Positions 26,213 through 34,634 of a DNA stretch of 64,000 bases are shown piece after piece. Every line of letters begins with the position of its first letter. The stretch's first letter is position 1. The DNA comes from Butyrivibrio sp. (GTDB lineage Bacteria; Bacillota; Clostridia; Lachnospirales; Lachnospiraceae). The DNA is taken from assembly GCA_015056655.1 (NCBI GenBank), contig SVFV01000003.1, positions 120,809 through 184,808 on the forward strand. Direction: 5' to 3'. The position numbers and the translations under genes were made by a program. The notes below the pieces were generated by a model, which had not been told where the DNA came from, made no database searches, and saw only the letters and a program-made list of their open reading frames with translations.

Positions 26213-27121
26213 ATGATTTATACAGTTACTTTTAATCCAGCAATCGACTATGTTGTCCGCATGGACAAGCCCTTGGATCCAGGCATGACCAACAGAAGTG
26301 TTTCCGAGGATTGCTTCTTTGGTGGTAAGGGAATCAACGTTTCCACTATCCTTAAGAATCTGGATATTGAGAACACTGCTCTTGGCTTCGCTGCCGGATT
26401 CACAGGCGAAGCAATTGTTGAAAGTGTTATCAACAAGGGAATCATCGCTGATTTCATCATGCTGACAGAAGGAATCTCACGAATCAATGTGAAGATTAAA
26501 TCTGACGAAGAAACTGAGATAAACGCTCAGGGCCCTTCTATTTCACAGGATGCACTTGATGAGCTTTTATATAAGCTCGACAAGCTCACAGCAGGCGATG
26601 TGCTTATCCTTGCAGGAAGCATCCCAAGTTCTCTTCCAAGCAATGTTTACGAGATCATCTTGGAAAGACTTCAGGGCAGAGACATCATGTTCGTCGTTGA
26701 TGCCACTAAGGATCTTCTTATGAACGTCCTTAAATATCATCCTTTCCTTATAAAGCCCAACAATCATGAGCTTGGAGAAATGTTTGGAAAGGTTCTTACT
26801 ACTGATGACGAGCTCTTTGAACACGCTAAAAAACTCCAAGAAATGGGTGCAAGAAATGTTCTCATCTCCATGGCAGGCGATGGTTCAATGCTCATAACTG
26901 AAGATGGCGATCGCTACAGAGTAGGTGTTCCTAAGGGAACTGTTAAAAACTCAGTAGGCGCCGGCGATTCAATGGTAGCAGGCTTTGTTGCAGGCTACAT
27001 GAAGACCAAAGACTACAAGGTAGCCCTTAACATGGGTACCGCAGCAGGAAGCGCTACTGCTTTCTCAGATGATTTGGCCACAGGCGATTATATAAAAAGT
27101 ATTTACGAGACACTTAAGTAA
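26213..27121 (+). CDS. fruK: 1-phosphofructokinase
   Basis: Cytosolic PfkB-family kinase of 302 residues that converts fructose-1-phosphate to fructose-1,6-bisphosphate with ATP. The start MIYTVTFNPAIDYV is typical of FruK/LacC. Sugar-binding GGKGINVST lies near residue 38, the second PfkB signature VGAGDSMVAGF contains the catalytic base Asp252, and KPNNHELGEMFG is the usual mid-region motif. It begins directly after the fruR stop with GGAGG inside the fruR end. FruA, 86 nt downstream, supplies its substrate. Confidence 0.96.
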   Translation: MIYTVTFNPAIDYVVRMDKPLDPGMTNRSVSEDCFFGGKGINVSTILKNLDIENTALGFAAGFTGEAIVESVINKGIIADFIMLTEGISRINVKIKSDEETEINAQGPSISQDALDELLYKLDKLTAGDVLILAGSIPSSLPSNVYEIILERLQGRDIMFVVDATKDLLMNVLKYHPFLIKPNNHELGEMFGKVLTTDDELFEHAKKLQEMGARNVLISMAGDGSMLITEDGDRYRVGVPKGTVKNSVGAGDSMVAGFVAGYMKTKDYKVALNMGTAAGSATAFSDDLATGDYIKSIYETLK

Positions 27122-27151
27122 TAACTTGGGGTTTTCGTCAATATAAAAAGT

Positions 27152-27176
27152 ATTTCGGGGTTCGCTTTTCCGAAAT
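27152..27176 (+). promoter_or_regulatory. Hairpin ATTTCGG/CCGAAAT in the fruK-fruA gap
   Basis: A 7-bp perfect stem with an 11-nt loop lies 32 nt before the fruA start and has no T run after it. It may protect or tune the fruA message. A second short GCGC stem lies just before the ribosome site. Confidence 0.4.
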
Positions 27177-27207
27177 CACAAGCGCTCTGCGCAGAAAGGG
27201 AGATACA

Positions 27208-29133
27208 ATGAAAATCACAGATCTACTCAAAAAAGATGGGGTAAGCTTAAATGAGTCTCCTGCAGATCAGAATGCTGCAATAGACATCATGGTAGCTCTT
27301 CATGACAAGGTTGGAAACCTTAATGACAAAGCCGAATTTAAAAAGGCAATCGAGGCCAGAGAGGCAAAAGGATCTACAGCTGTAGGAATGGGAATTGCTG
27401 TTCCTCACGCAAAGACTGCTGCTGTAAATAAGCCCGGTCTTGTTGCTATCACAGTTCCTTCAGGAGTTGATTACAAATCTCTTGATAAGAATCCCAGCAA
27501 GCTCTTCTTTATGATAGCTGCTCCGGACGGTGCTGCAGATACTCACCTTGAAGTTCTTTCAAAGCTCATGACAATGCTCATGGACCAGAGCTTCTCCAAT
27601 TCTCTTATCGAAGCTAAGACAGCAGATGAATTCTTAAAGCTCATCGATGAGCAGGAAGCTGCTAAGGATAAAAAGGCTCCGGCAAGTGCTGCTCCTTCCA
27701 AGTCTGCTTCATATATCGTAGGTGTTACAGCATGTCCTACAGGTATCGCTCACACTTACATGGCTGCTGAAGCTCTTGAGCAGGCAGCTTCAAACCAGGG
27801 CATCAGCATCAAGGTTGAGACTGATGGTTCTGGCGGAGCTAAGAACGTACTTACAGCTGAAGAAATCAAAAAGGCTGATGCAGTTATCATTGCTGCTGAT
27901 AAGAATGTAGAGATGGCTCGTTTCGATGGCAAGAAGCTCATCAAGGCTTCTACCGCTGATGCTATCCACGGTGCAGCTGACCTTGTTTCAAAGGCAACAG
28001 ATGGAAATGCTCCTGTATATCGTCATCAGGGCGGCGCTAGCACAGAAGATTCTTATGTTGATAATGAAAGCGTTGGAAGAAAAGCATATAAGCACCTTAT
28101 GAATGGTGTTTCACACATGCTTCCCTTCGTTATCGGTGGTGGTATCCTTATCGCTATCGCATTCCTTTTAGATGACTATTCAATTGATCCTTCAAACTTT
28201 GGTAGCAACACACCTATAGCTGCATGGTTTAAATCAATTGGTGGAACAGCATTTGGATTCATGCTTCCTATCCTTGCCGGATTCATTGCTCAGAGTATTG
28301 CTGACAGACCTGGTCTTGCAGTTGGTTTCGTTGGTGGCGCTCTTGCAGCATCAGGTGCAACCTTTGCAGCTCCCGGCGGTGACATCCCTTCAGCATTCCT
28401 CGGCGCTCTTGTAGCAGGTTTTGCAGCAGGTTACATCGTACTTGGAATCAGAAAGCTCACTGATGGCCTTCCGGCAGCACTTGAGGGAATTAAGCCCGTT
28501 CTTATCTACCCTCTCTGCGGCATCCTTGTAATTGGTCTTGTTATGTGCGCTATCAACCCTATCGTTGGTGCACTTAACGCATGGATCACAGGCGTACTTA
28601 ATGGAATGAGCAGCGGCTCAATCGTAATTCTTGGTGCAATACTTGGTGCAATGATGGCAACTGACATGGGTGGTCCTCTCAACAAGGCAGCTTATGTATT
28701 TGGTACTGCTGCTCTTGCAACAGCAAGCCAGAGCGATCCTACAGGTTGGATGATCATGGCTGCAGTTATGGTTGGTGGTATGACTCCTCCTATCGCTATC
28801 GCACTTGCAACTATTTTCTTCAAAAATAAGTTTACTCCTGCTGAGAGAAAGTCAGGTCCTGTAAACTTCATCATGGGACTTTGCTTCATTACAGAAGGAG
28901 CTATTCCCTTCGCAGCAGCTGATCCTCTCCACGTTATTCCTTCCCTTATGGTAGGTTCTGGAGTAGCAGGTGCCCTTTCAATGGCATTTAAGTGCACACT
29001 TATGGCACCTCACGGCGGAATCTTCGTATTCCCTGTTGTAGGAAATGTAGCTATGTATCTTGTAGCACTTCTTGCAGGCTCAGTAATAAGCTGTTTCCTT
29101 CTTGGAGTACTTAAGAAAAACGTAGAGCAGTAA
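27208..29133 (+). CDS. fruA: Fructose-specific PTS permease, EIIABC fused
   Basis: Membrane phosphotransferase of 641 residues that imports fructose and makes fructose-1-phosphate. The EIIA domain (about 1-150) carries the phosphorylated His67 in AVPHAK; the EIIB domain (about 168-265) carries Cys176 in VTACPTGIAHTY; an Ala/Ser linker joins them; EIIC (about 290-641) has some eight to ten helices and the substrate motif ITEGAIPFAAADP. Domain order A-B-C and length are standard for Firmicute FruA. AAGGGAG precedes the ATG. It receives phosphate from the HPr gene product encoded just downstream. Confidence 0.97.
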   Translation: MKITDLLKKDGVSLNESPADQNAAIDIMVALHDKVGNLNDKAEFKKAIEAREAKGSTAVGMGIAVPHAKTAAVNKPGLVAITVPSGVDYKSLDKNPSKLFFMIAAPDGAADTHLEVLSKLMTMLMDQSFSNSLIEAKTADEFLKLIDEQEAAKDKKAPASAAPSKSASYIVGVTACPTGIAHTYMAAEALEQAASNQGISIKVETDGSGGAKNVLTAEEIKKADAVIIAADKNVEMARFDGKKLIKASTADAIHGAADLVSKATDGNAPVYRHQGGASTEDSYVDNESVGRKAYKHLMNGVSHMLPFVIGGGILIAIAFLLDDYSIDPSNFGSNTPIAAWFKSIGGTAFGFMLPILAGFIAQSIADRPGLAVGFVGGALAASGATFAAPGGDIPSAFLGALVAGFAAGYIVLGIRKLTDGLPAALEGIKPVLIYPLCGILVIGLVMCAINPIVGALNAWITGVLNGMSSGSIVILGAILGAMMATDMGGPLNKAAYVFGTAALATASQSDPTGWMIMAAVMVGGMTPPIAIALATIFFKNKFTPAERKSGPVNFIMGLCFITEGAIPFAAADPLHVIPSLMVGSGVAGALSMAFKCTLMAPHGGIFVFPVVGNVAMYLVALLAGSVISCFLLGVLKKNVEQ

Positions 29134-29156
29134 TCAATTTTTTATAGTTAATTCAT

Positions 29157-29190
29157 GGGGAGCACAGTCGTATTCTGCGGCTGTGCCTTA
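29157..29190 (+). promoter_or_regulatory. Hairpin between fruA and ptsH
   Basis: GCACAG(T/C)CG-type arms (GAGCACAG and CTGTGCC) pair around a GC-containing loop, with a short T stretch a few bases later. It could be a leaky terminator that lowers or raises ptsH-ptsI relative to fruA, or a processing site. Seen directly; role inferred. Confidence 0.45.
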
Positions 29191-29230
29191 CCCGTTTTTA
29201 AAAGTTTTTTATTTATGAAAGGAAACAATT

Positions 29231-29494
29231 ATGGTATCAAAGAATATTACAGTTAAAAACGAACAGGGTATGCACATGCGTCCCGCTTCTCTTCTTTCTC
29301 AGAAGGCAACTCCCTTCGACAGCGATGTAAAGATTCTCTTTAATGGAAACAGCTATGACTGCAAGAGTGTTATGTTCCTTATGAGCGCTTGCATCAAGTG
29401 TGGTTCTGAGATTGAACTTCAGTGCGACGGTCCCGATGAAGAAAAGGCTCTTGCTGAGCTTTCAGAATTCATCGAAGCAGGAATGGGAGACTAA
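29231..29494 (+). CDS. ptsH: Phosphocarrier protein HPr
   Basis: Small cytosolic phosphocarrier of 87 residues linking EI to the sugar permeases. His15 in GMHMRPAS is the EI phosphorylation site, and Ser46 in YDCKSVMFLMS matches the HPr-kinase site, so regulation by HprK is possible. Length is normal. Cys44, Cys54 and Cys57 are unusual extra cysteines near the Ser46 helix. GAAAGGA lies upstream of the ATG. Encoded between fruA and ptsI. Confidence 0.96.
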   Translation: MVSKNITVKNEQGMHMRPASLLSQKATPFDSDVKILFNGNSYDCKSVMFLMSACIKCGSEIELQCDGPDEEKALAELSEFIEAGMGD

Positions 29495-29538
29495 AGTAAT
29501 CACCTGACGAGGTTCTTTCGAGTCTGGTGTACTACTTT

Positions 29539-29570
29539 GTTCTGGCGAGGGCAACGCCCGAGAGCAGAAC
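29539..29570 (+). promoter_or_regulatory. Hairpin between ptsH and ptsI
   Basis: GTTCTG and CAGAAC enclose an inner GGGC/GCCC stem. No strong T run follows. Position 30 nt before ptsI suggests a partial terminator or stability element that separates the expression of the two genes. Confidence 0.45.
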
Positions 29571-29600
29571 TTCCTTTTAATTTACATACGGAGGTAACTA

Positions 29601-31307
29601 ATGTACAAAGGAATAGCCGCATCAAGAGGAATAGGTATCGGCAGCATTTGCCGTATTATAGAGCATGATCTTTCATTTGAAGCTAAGCAGGTAACTGATA
29701 CTGCTGCTGAAAAGGATCGTTTTCATAAAGCGATTGCTGACTTTGTTGAAGAAACAAATGCCATGGCTGAGGATATCAGAAAAAGAATTGGACCTAAGGA
29801 AGCTGAAATCCTTATGGGACATGCAGTAATGATCTCTGATCCTGCCATGTCCGGTGAAATGGATAAAATGATTGATTCTGGTCAGTGCGCTGAGTCAGCT
29901 CTTACTGCCGTATGTGATATGTTCATCGGAATGTTTTCCAAGATGGATGATGACATGATGCGCCAGAGAGCTTCTGATATAGCAGATGTTAAGGTAAGCG
30001 TCCTTAAAAAGCTCCTCGGCATTGAAGATATCGATATCAGCAAGGTTGCGCCTGGTACAGTACTTGTTTGTAAGGATTTAACTCCTTCCATGACTTCTCA
30101 GATTGTCAAAGAGAACGTAACAGGTATTATTACCGAGATTGGTGGAAAAACTTCACACTCAGCAATCCTTGCAAGAGCTCTTGAAATTCCTGCAGTACTC
30201 TCCGTTCCCGGAATTGTGGATGAGGTTAAGGATAAGGATACAGCTATCCTCGATGGTACAGAGGGTGATGTATATATCAATCCTGATGGTGACATTCTTT
30301 CAAAGTACATGCTTAAGAGAGAGGAATTTATCCGTAAACAGTCTGAGCTTAAGACCTTTATTGGTAAAGAGACTCTTACAGCTGATGGCGAGAAACTCGA
30401 GCTTTTCTGCAACATTGGTACTCCCAAGGATGCAAAGAAAGCTATGGAGTGCGACGGCGAAGGTATTGGCCTTTTCCGTTCAGAATTCCTGTTCATGGAC
30501 AATACTCATCTTCCTTCAGAGGATGAACAGTTTGAGGCTTATAAAGAAGCAGTTGAAACCATGAAGGGCCGCACAGTTATCATCAGAACTCTTGATATTG
30601 GTGGTGATAAGGATATTCCTTATCTTGGAATGAAAAAAGAAGAAAATCCTTTCCTTGGATATCGTGCAGTTAGATACTGCCTTGGTAACGAGGATACCTA
30701 TAAGACTCAGCTTCGCGCAATTGTGCGTTCAAGTGCCTTTGGTAAGGTAAAGATCATGGTTCCTCTCGTAACAACTGTAGACGAGATGCGCAGCGTGAAA
30801 GCTCTTGTTGAAGCCATAAAGTCAGATCTCACCTCTGAAAATATCGACTTTGACAAGAATATTGAAGTAGGATGCATGATTGAAACTGCTTCCGCTTCTC
30901 TTATTGCCGATCTTCTTGCCAAAGAAGCTGATTTCTTCTCAATAGGAACAAATGACCTCACACAGTACACAATGAGCGTAGACAGAGGTAACCCTGATGT
31001 TGCTTATCTCTACTCTTCCTTCCAGCCCTCAGTTCTTCGTTCTATAAAGAACATAATCGAGTGTGGTAAGAAGGCAGGCATTCCTGTTGGAATGTGTGGA
31101 GAAGCTGCAGCAGATCCTCTGATGATACCTCTTCTTATGTCCTTTGGACTTGATGAATACAGCGTTAACCCTGTATTAGTACTTACAGCCCGCTGCATCA
31201 TTTCCAAGTGGTCAAAACAGGAAGCTGATACCCTTACAGAAAAGGTAATGGCTATGAGTACTGAGGCAGAAATTGTCGCAGCACTTAAAGAAGCTTCAAA
31301 GGAATAA
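29601..31307 (+). CDS. ptsI: Phosphoenolpyruvate-protein phosphotransferase (enzyme I)
   Basis: General PTS enzyme of 568 residues that transfers phosphate from phosphoenolpyruvate to HPr. The swivelling domain carries His186 in GGKTSHSAILAR, the PEP-binding barrel contains GIGLFRSEFLFMD and EVGCMIETASA, and the catalytic acid Cys499 is in VGMCGEAA. Length and motif order are normal. CGGAGG precedes the ATG. As last gene of the locus it is followed by a strong terminator. Confidence 0.97.
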   Translation: MYKGIAASRGIGIGSICRIIEHDLSFEAKQVTDTAAEKDRFHKAIADFVEETNAMAEDIRKRIGPKEAEILMGHAVMISDPAMSGEMDKMIDSGQCAESALTAVCDMFIGMFSKMDDDMMRQRASDIADVKVSVLKKLLGIEDIDISKVAPGTVLVCKDLTPSMTSQIVKENVTGIITEIGGKTSHSAILARALEIPAVLSVPGIVDEVKDKDTAILDGTEGDVYINPDGDILSKYMLKREEFIRKQSELKTFIGKETLTADGEKLELFCNIGTPKDAKKAMECDGEGIGLFRSEFLFMDNTHLPSEDEQFEAYKEAVETMKGRTVIIRTLDIGGDKDIPYLGMKKEENPFLGYRAVRYCLGNEDTYKTQLRAIVRSSAFGKVKIMVPLVTTVDEMRSVKALVEAIKSDLTSENIDFDKNIEVGCMIETASASLIADLLAKEADFFSIGTNDLTQYTMSVDRGNPDVAYLYSSFQPSVLRSIKNIIECGKKAGIPVGMCGEAAADPLMIPLLMSFGLDEYSVNPVLVLTARCIISKWSKQEADTLTEKVMAMSTEAEIVAALKEASKE

Positions 31308-31311
31308 ATAT

Positions 31312-31343
31312 ACAAAACCGGAAGGCGCCGCCTTCCGGTTATT
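31312..31343. terminator. Strong bidirectional terminator after ptsI
   Basis: A near-perfect stem AACCGGAAGGCG/CGCCTTCCGGTT with a minimal loop is followed by ATTTTTT on the plus strand. It sits between the convergent ptsI and S15 hydrolase genes. Confidence 0.88.
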
Positions 31344-31345
31344 TT

Positions 31346-33043
31346 TTACTCTATAGGTAATTCTATATAGGACTCGTTATTTCCTCCAAAATAGACCGTC
31401 TGTGTTGCTTTTCTTACGGTATCCTGAAGTGACCAGACTCCTTCATTATTTGTGTGAGCACTATACTGAGGAAAATCTGATGAGCTGATATCAACTCTTA
31501 TTCTGCTGCCCTTCTTAAAGCTCCAGTCTATATCCCACATTTTTATTGAAATATTGACCTTTTCACCAGGTTCGTACTTGATTCTGTGAGGCGTGTCATT
31601 CCTATAGCCAAGAGTTGTTATGCTTCCTCTGACATTGTAGGCTCTTCCATCCTCATATACCTCCATAACCTTGGCTGTAAAGGCCGTATCAGGAGCATCT
31701 GAGGATACTGTAAGATTGATATTTATCTTGCCATTTACATGCAGGTCTTCTGCGAGATCCTGCGAAATAAAGCTAAGAACATCCTCTCTGTAATCCATCT
31801 TGGGCTGTATATGTGAACCATTTTGTTGCATGGAATGGAATGTGGATTCTGAGCCATTTGAGTAAATCGGATTCTCAGGATCATAAATATAGCTTATACC
31901 AATCTCATCAGTGCTGTTCTCTTCCTTTAACGCCTTCCCCTCTTCTGCAGAGAAATAAAGCTTCTTCTCCTTTTTCTTAGAAGTAGGGAATGATTTCTGA
32001 ATATCCCATTTATCAGCACCAACTCTGTATAGCCTGATTTCTCCCTCAGTATCAGCCTCTTTATTCAGAATCTTATCAAACCACAAAAGAGGAGATTCCT
32101 GTGAATCATCCTTGAGATTGTCCATAGTCTGATTATCAACGCAAGGCATATATGCATGATTCCAGGGACCAATCTCGAATACACTTTTCTTTTTTACTTC
32201 ATCAGATAATGCTTCCCAGGTTCTTACAGCGCTTCCAAGATGATGGTCATACCAGCCTTCCTTCACATAAACAGGTATCTTTACCTTCGAAGGGATTTCC
32301 ATAAGATCACCCCAGAAGCCCTCCTTCCAGTAAGGATCATCTGCATCTGTATGTGTTATCCAGTCTCTATACCAGGGAAGCTTTATTCCCCACAGCTTCT
32401 CATCCACTTCAACCTGAGGTCTGTATGCTGCACTCTCAAGATAGCCAGCCTTTACCTCTTTTCCTGCATTTGACATAGCCCAGTCAGTAAGAATATCCTG
32501 TCTGAACATTCCATCCTTGTAGGCAGAAACATGCCTGAAGCATCCATATACACCAAGGTACATGGTCTTAACCTTATCCGGTACAGCATCAGCCATACAC
32601 CAGCCTGTAAGAGCCAGATATGAATCTCCCCAGTATCCAATATTCTTGACTTTCTCATCATTAGCAAGGAATCTCATAAAGGAAAGACCGTCTGCTCTCT
32701 CATTGATGTTTGGAACCCACTCTCCCTCAGAGCCATTTGTTCCTCTGCACCACTGAACAGCAAATGCAAAGCCTCTCTTGTTAAAGGCTGCTGCCTTCAT
32801 TTTCAGCATTTCAGCCTGATTGTCATAGCAGGTCCTGACTGCGATTGTAGGGAAAGGTCCCTTAATGCCCTCAGGAATAAAAAGCCATGTACGAAGCTTT
32901 ACTCCATCATCAGCAGGTAGCATTATCTCCTGCATCTCACCCTCTTTAGCGACAATCGGTAGTGGCAGGTCTTCAAGGAGCTTTTTGAATTTCTCCATGT
33001 ATTCCCTGAAAAGCTTCTCCATATCAATATTGCTATCAGCCAT
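31346..33043 (-). CDS. CocE/NonD-type alpha/beta hydrolase (X-Pro dipeptidyl-peptidase S15 family)
   Basis: A 565-residue cytosolic serine hydrolase. An alpha/beta-hydrolase domain with FPTIAVRTCYDNQ and FAFAVQWCRGTNGSEGEW is followed by the nucleophile motif GYWGDSYLAL (Ser near residue 140). The likely acid is the Asp in EGWYDHHLG near 265 and the likely base the His in GPWNHAYMP near 295. The C-terminal third is a beta jelly roll ending ESYIELPIE, as in PepX C-terminal families. Members cleave X-Pro peptides, cocaine-like esters or acyl chains; the substrate is unknown. It has its own promoter region with a 12-bp palindrome. Confidence 0.85.
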   Translation of the reverse strand: MADSNIDMEKLFREYMEKFKKLLEDLPLPIVAKEGEMQEIMLPADDGVKLRTWLFIPEGIKGPFPTIAVRTCYDNQAEMLKMKAAAFNKRGFAFAVQWCRGTNGSEGEWVPNINERADGLSFMRFLANDEKVKNIGYWGDSYLALTGWCMADAVPDKVKTMYLGVYGCFRHVSAYKDGMFRQDILTDWAMSNAGKEVKAGYLESAAYRPQVEVDEKLWGIKLPWYRDWITHTDADDPYWKEGFWGDLMEIPSKVKIPVYVKEGWYDHHLGSAVRTWEALSDEVKKKSVFEIGPWNHAYMPCVDNQTMDNLKDDSQESPLLWFDKILNKEADTEGEIRLYRVGADKWDIQKSFPTSKKKEKKLYFSAEEGKALKEENSTDEIGISYIYDPENPIYSNGSESTFHSMQQNGSHIQPKMDYREDVLSFISQDLAEDLHVNGKININLTVSSDAPDTAFTAKVMEVYEDGRAYNVRGSITTLGYRNDTPHRIKYEPGEKVNISIKMWDIDWSFKKGSRIRVDISSSDFPQYSAHTNNEGVWSLQDTVRKATQTVYFGGNNESYIELPIE

Positions 33044-33079
33044 AATTAATCCCCAACTCTTTCTTTTTCTTGATTTGGT

Positions 33080-33091
33080 ACAACGTTGTAG
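33080..33091. promoter_or_regulatory. 12-bp palindrome TACAACGTTGTA, candidate operator
   Basis: A perfect palindrome 37 bp upstream of the S15 hydrolase start, close to AT-rich -10-like sequence on the minus strand. The shape fits a TetR- or LacI-type operator. No such regulator gene is adjacent. Confidence 0.4.
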
Positions 33092-33131
33092 TATTTTCTT
33101 ATTTTACCTAAATATCCATGCAAAGTAAATA

Positions 33132-33162
33132 GACTTTACTCCAATATTGATTGAAGTAAAGC
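33132..33162 (-). terminator. Possible terminator after the 203-residue protein gene
   Basis: GACTTTACT and AGTAAAGCC pair with an inner CAAT/ATTG stem. T residues after it on the minus strand are few (CTATTTACTTT), so termination may be weak. Confidence 0.4.
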
Positions 33163-33228
33163 CTACATAATCTGATTATTCTTTTAGACATATATGGCTA
33201 AGAGTTTAATAAATTATATTTTACTCGT

Positions 33229-33840
33229 TTAATTGGATTTTTGTGGAATCTGTAAGCCATCAAAGCACATAAGTGCTCCTGCTTCTCCTAAATCACATAG
33301 AAAGGTGAATTCATCTGGAAGCTGTATCTTAGAAACATACTTATTAGCATATTCATCCAGGCTACAGGCTGATTTTATCTCAAAATCAGGGCAAGAAGCC
33401 GCATAGCCCTCGCTAATCTTATCCGCGCGTGGGATATAGTCCTTAATGTAATAGTTATAGATATCCTCTGCTGATGAGCAAAGCCAGACACAGTAGTTGC
33501 TTTTATCAATAAGTTTACTGATTATACGAAGAAGCTGCTCCTTTTTCTCATAATCAATTATTGGATAGCCTATAGTTTTTATTACAGCTATCACTTCATC
33601 CAAAAATCTGTAATCTCTTTTTGAAAGATAATCGAGGTAATGCATCTGAATAAAGCTACATATCTCATATTTACCGCAGCTAAGGATTTCTGTAGTCACC
33701 ACATCAAAAGGGTTATTCTTATCTGTTTGAAGTTCTGGGAGCCTTGGAAAAAGCGTATCATCCCTAAAACCCTCACGATTATTCAAAATCGCAAGTGCAT
33801 GGGAAGTAAGATATTCTTTTTTGAAGGTTACCTTTTCCAT
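33229..33840 (-). CDS. Hypothetical protein, unrecognised family
   Basis: A 203-residue soluble protein without signal peptide, membrane helix or metal motif that I can recognise. It is rich in Tyr, Ile and Asp/Glu, with one Trp (YCVWLCSS) and scattered cysteines, and looks like a mixed alpha/beta domain. The start overlaps the end of the TVP38-like gene by 13 nt, so the two are translationally coupled. A cytosolic partner of that membrane protein is possible but unproven. Confidence 0.6.
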   Translation of the reverse strand: MEKVTFKKEYLTSHALAILNNREGFRDDTLFPRLPELQTDKNNPFDVVTTEILSCGKYEICSFIQMHYLDYLSKRDYRFLDEVIAVIKTIGYPIIDYEKKEQLLRIISKLIDKSNYCVWLCSSAEDIYNYYIKDYIPRADKISEGYAASCPDFEIKSACSLDEYANKYVSKIQLPDEFTFLCDLGEAGALMCFDGLQIPQKSN

Positions 33841-34520
33841 TTTCCGTTTTTACGCTTTCGAATATATACAAGCACTATAAGATACACGATAGTAGCTATA
33901 ACACCGCCTGCGATTATAAATCCATACTGATTACTCAGCACACGCTCCGCTCCGTATGTATATATAAAAATATGCGGAAATCTGGCAATGAATGTGATTA
34001 TGAACCATGCGAGTATTCCTTCTTTTGAATAATAGCCAAGCCATGCATAGGTGTCCTTGGGAAGTGGTAAAAGCATGAAAAGAATATGCACCAGCTTAGG
34101 ACTACTCTTATCTATAAGCTCTTCAACCTTATTAAGCTTCTCCTCTGGGAAAAGAAAGTACAGTAGGCCTCTACCATATTTTCTACCAAGTACAAATGCA
34201 ACTGTATTAGCTATCGTTGCAAATAAATCACAGATCAGTGCTCCCTTTAGCCCTCCAAATACAAAGCCTGCCCCAAGATAAAAGGGAAGCCCCGGTATAC
34301 AGGTAGAAAGCGTCTGTAAGAAAATTAACAATCCAAAGACAAGAATTCCAAATACTCCCTTGTCATCTATATAGCTCTGCAAGGCATCAAGATCGCCCAC
34401 AAAGGCCATCATTGGTCTTCCGATAAAGAAGTATACCCCAAGTAAAATAACTGTAATAAAACCGACTATAATGGCTGTTCTTATAACACTCTTTTCTTTA
34501 AACAAGGTCTCTTTGTTCAT
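33828..34520 (-). CDS. TVP38/TMEM64 (DedA-like) family membrane protein
   Basis: A 230-residue polytopic membrane protein with about six helices. The family core is visible as STCIPGLPFYLGAGFVFGG near residue 80, FVLGRKYGRG near 112 and LLPLPKDTYAWLGYYS near 158. Relatives are linked to phospholipid scrambling or membrane homeostasis. ATG at 34520 is chosen with GGAAAG four bases upstream; a TTG 12 nt earlier is less likely. It is co-transcribed with the downstream 203-residue protein. Confidence 0.85.
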   Translation of the reverse strand: MNKETLFKEKSVIRTAIIVGFITVILLGVYFFIGRPMMAFVGDLDALQSYIDDKGVFGILVFGLLIFLQTLSTCIPGLPFYLGAGFVFGGLKGALICDLFATIANTVAFVLGRKYGRGLLYFLFPEEKLNKVEELIDKSSPKLVHILFMLLPLPKDTYAWLGYYSKEGILAWFIITFIARFPHIFIYTYGAERVLSNQYGFIIAGGVIATIVYLIVLVYIRKRKNGKWKR

Positions 34521-34634
34521 AACGCTTTCCAAATGTCCAATATCATATTTAAGACAGCTTTATTTAATCTGCCTTTACATCTATAATACTATAATCGGAT
34601 ATAATAATAAAAAAATATTAGTTAAGGAATTTAT

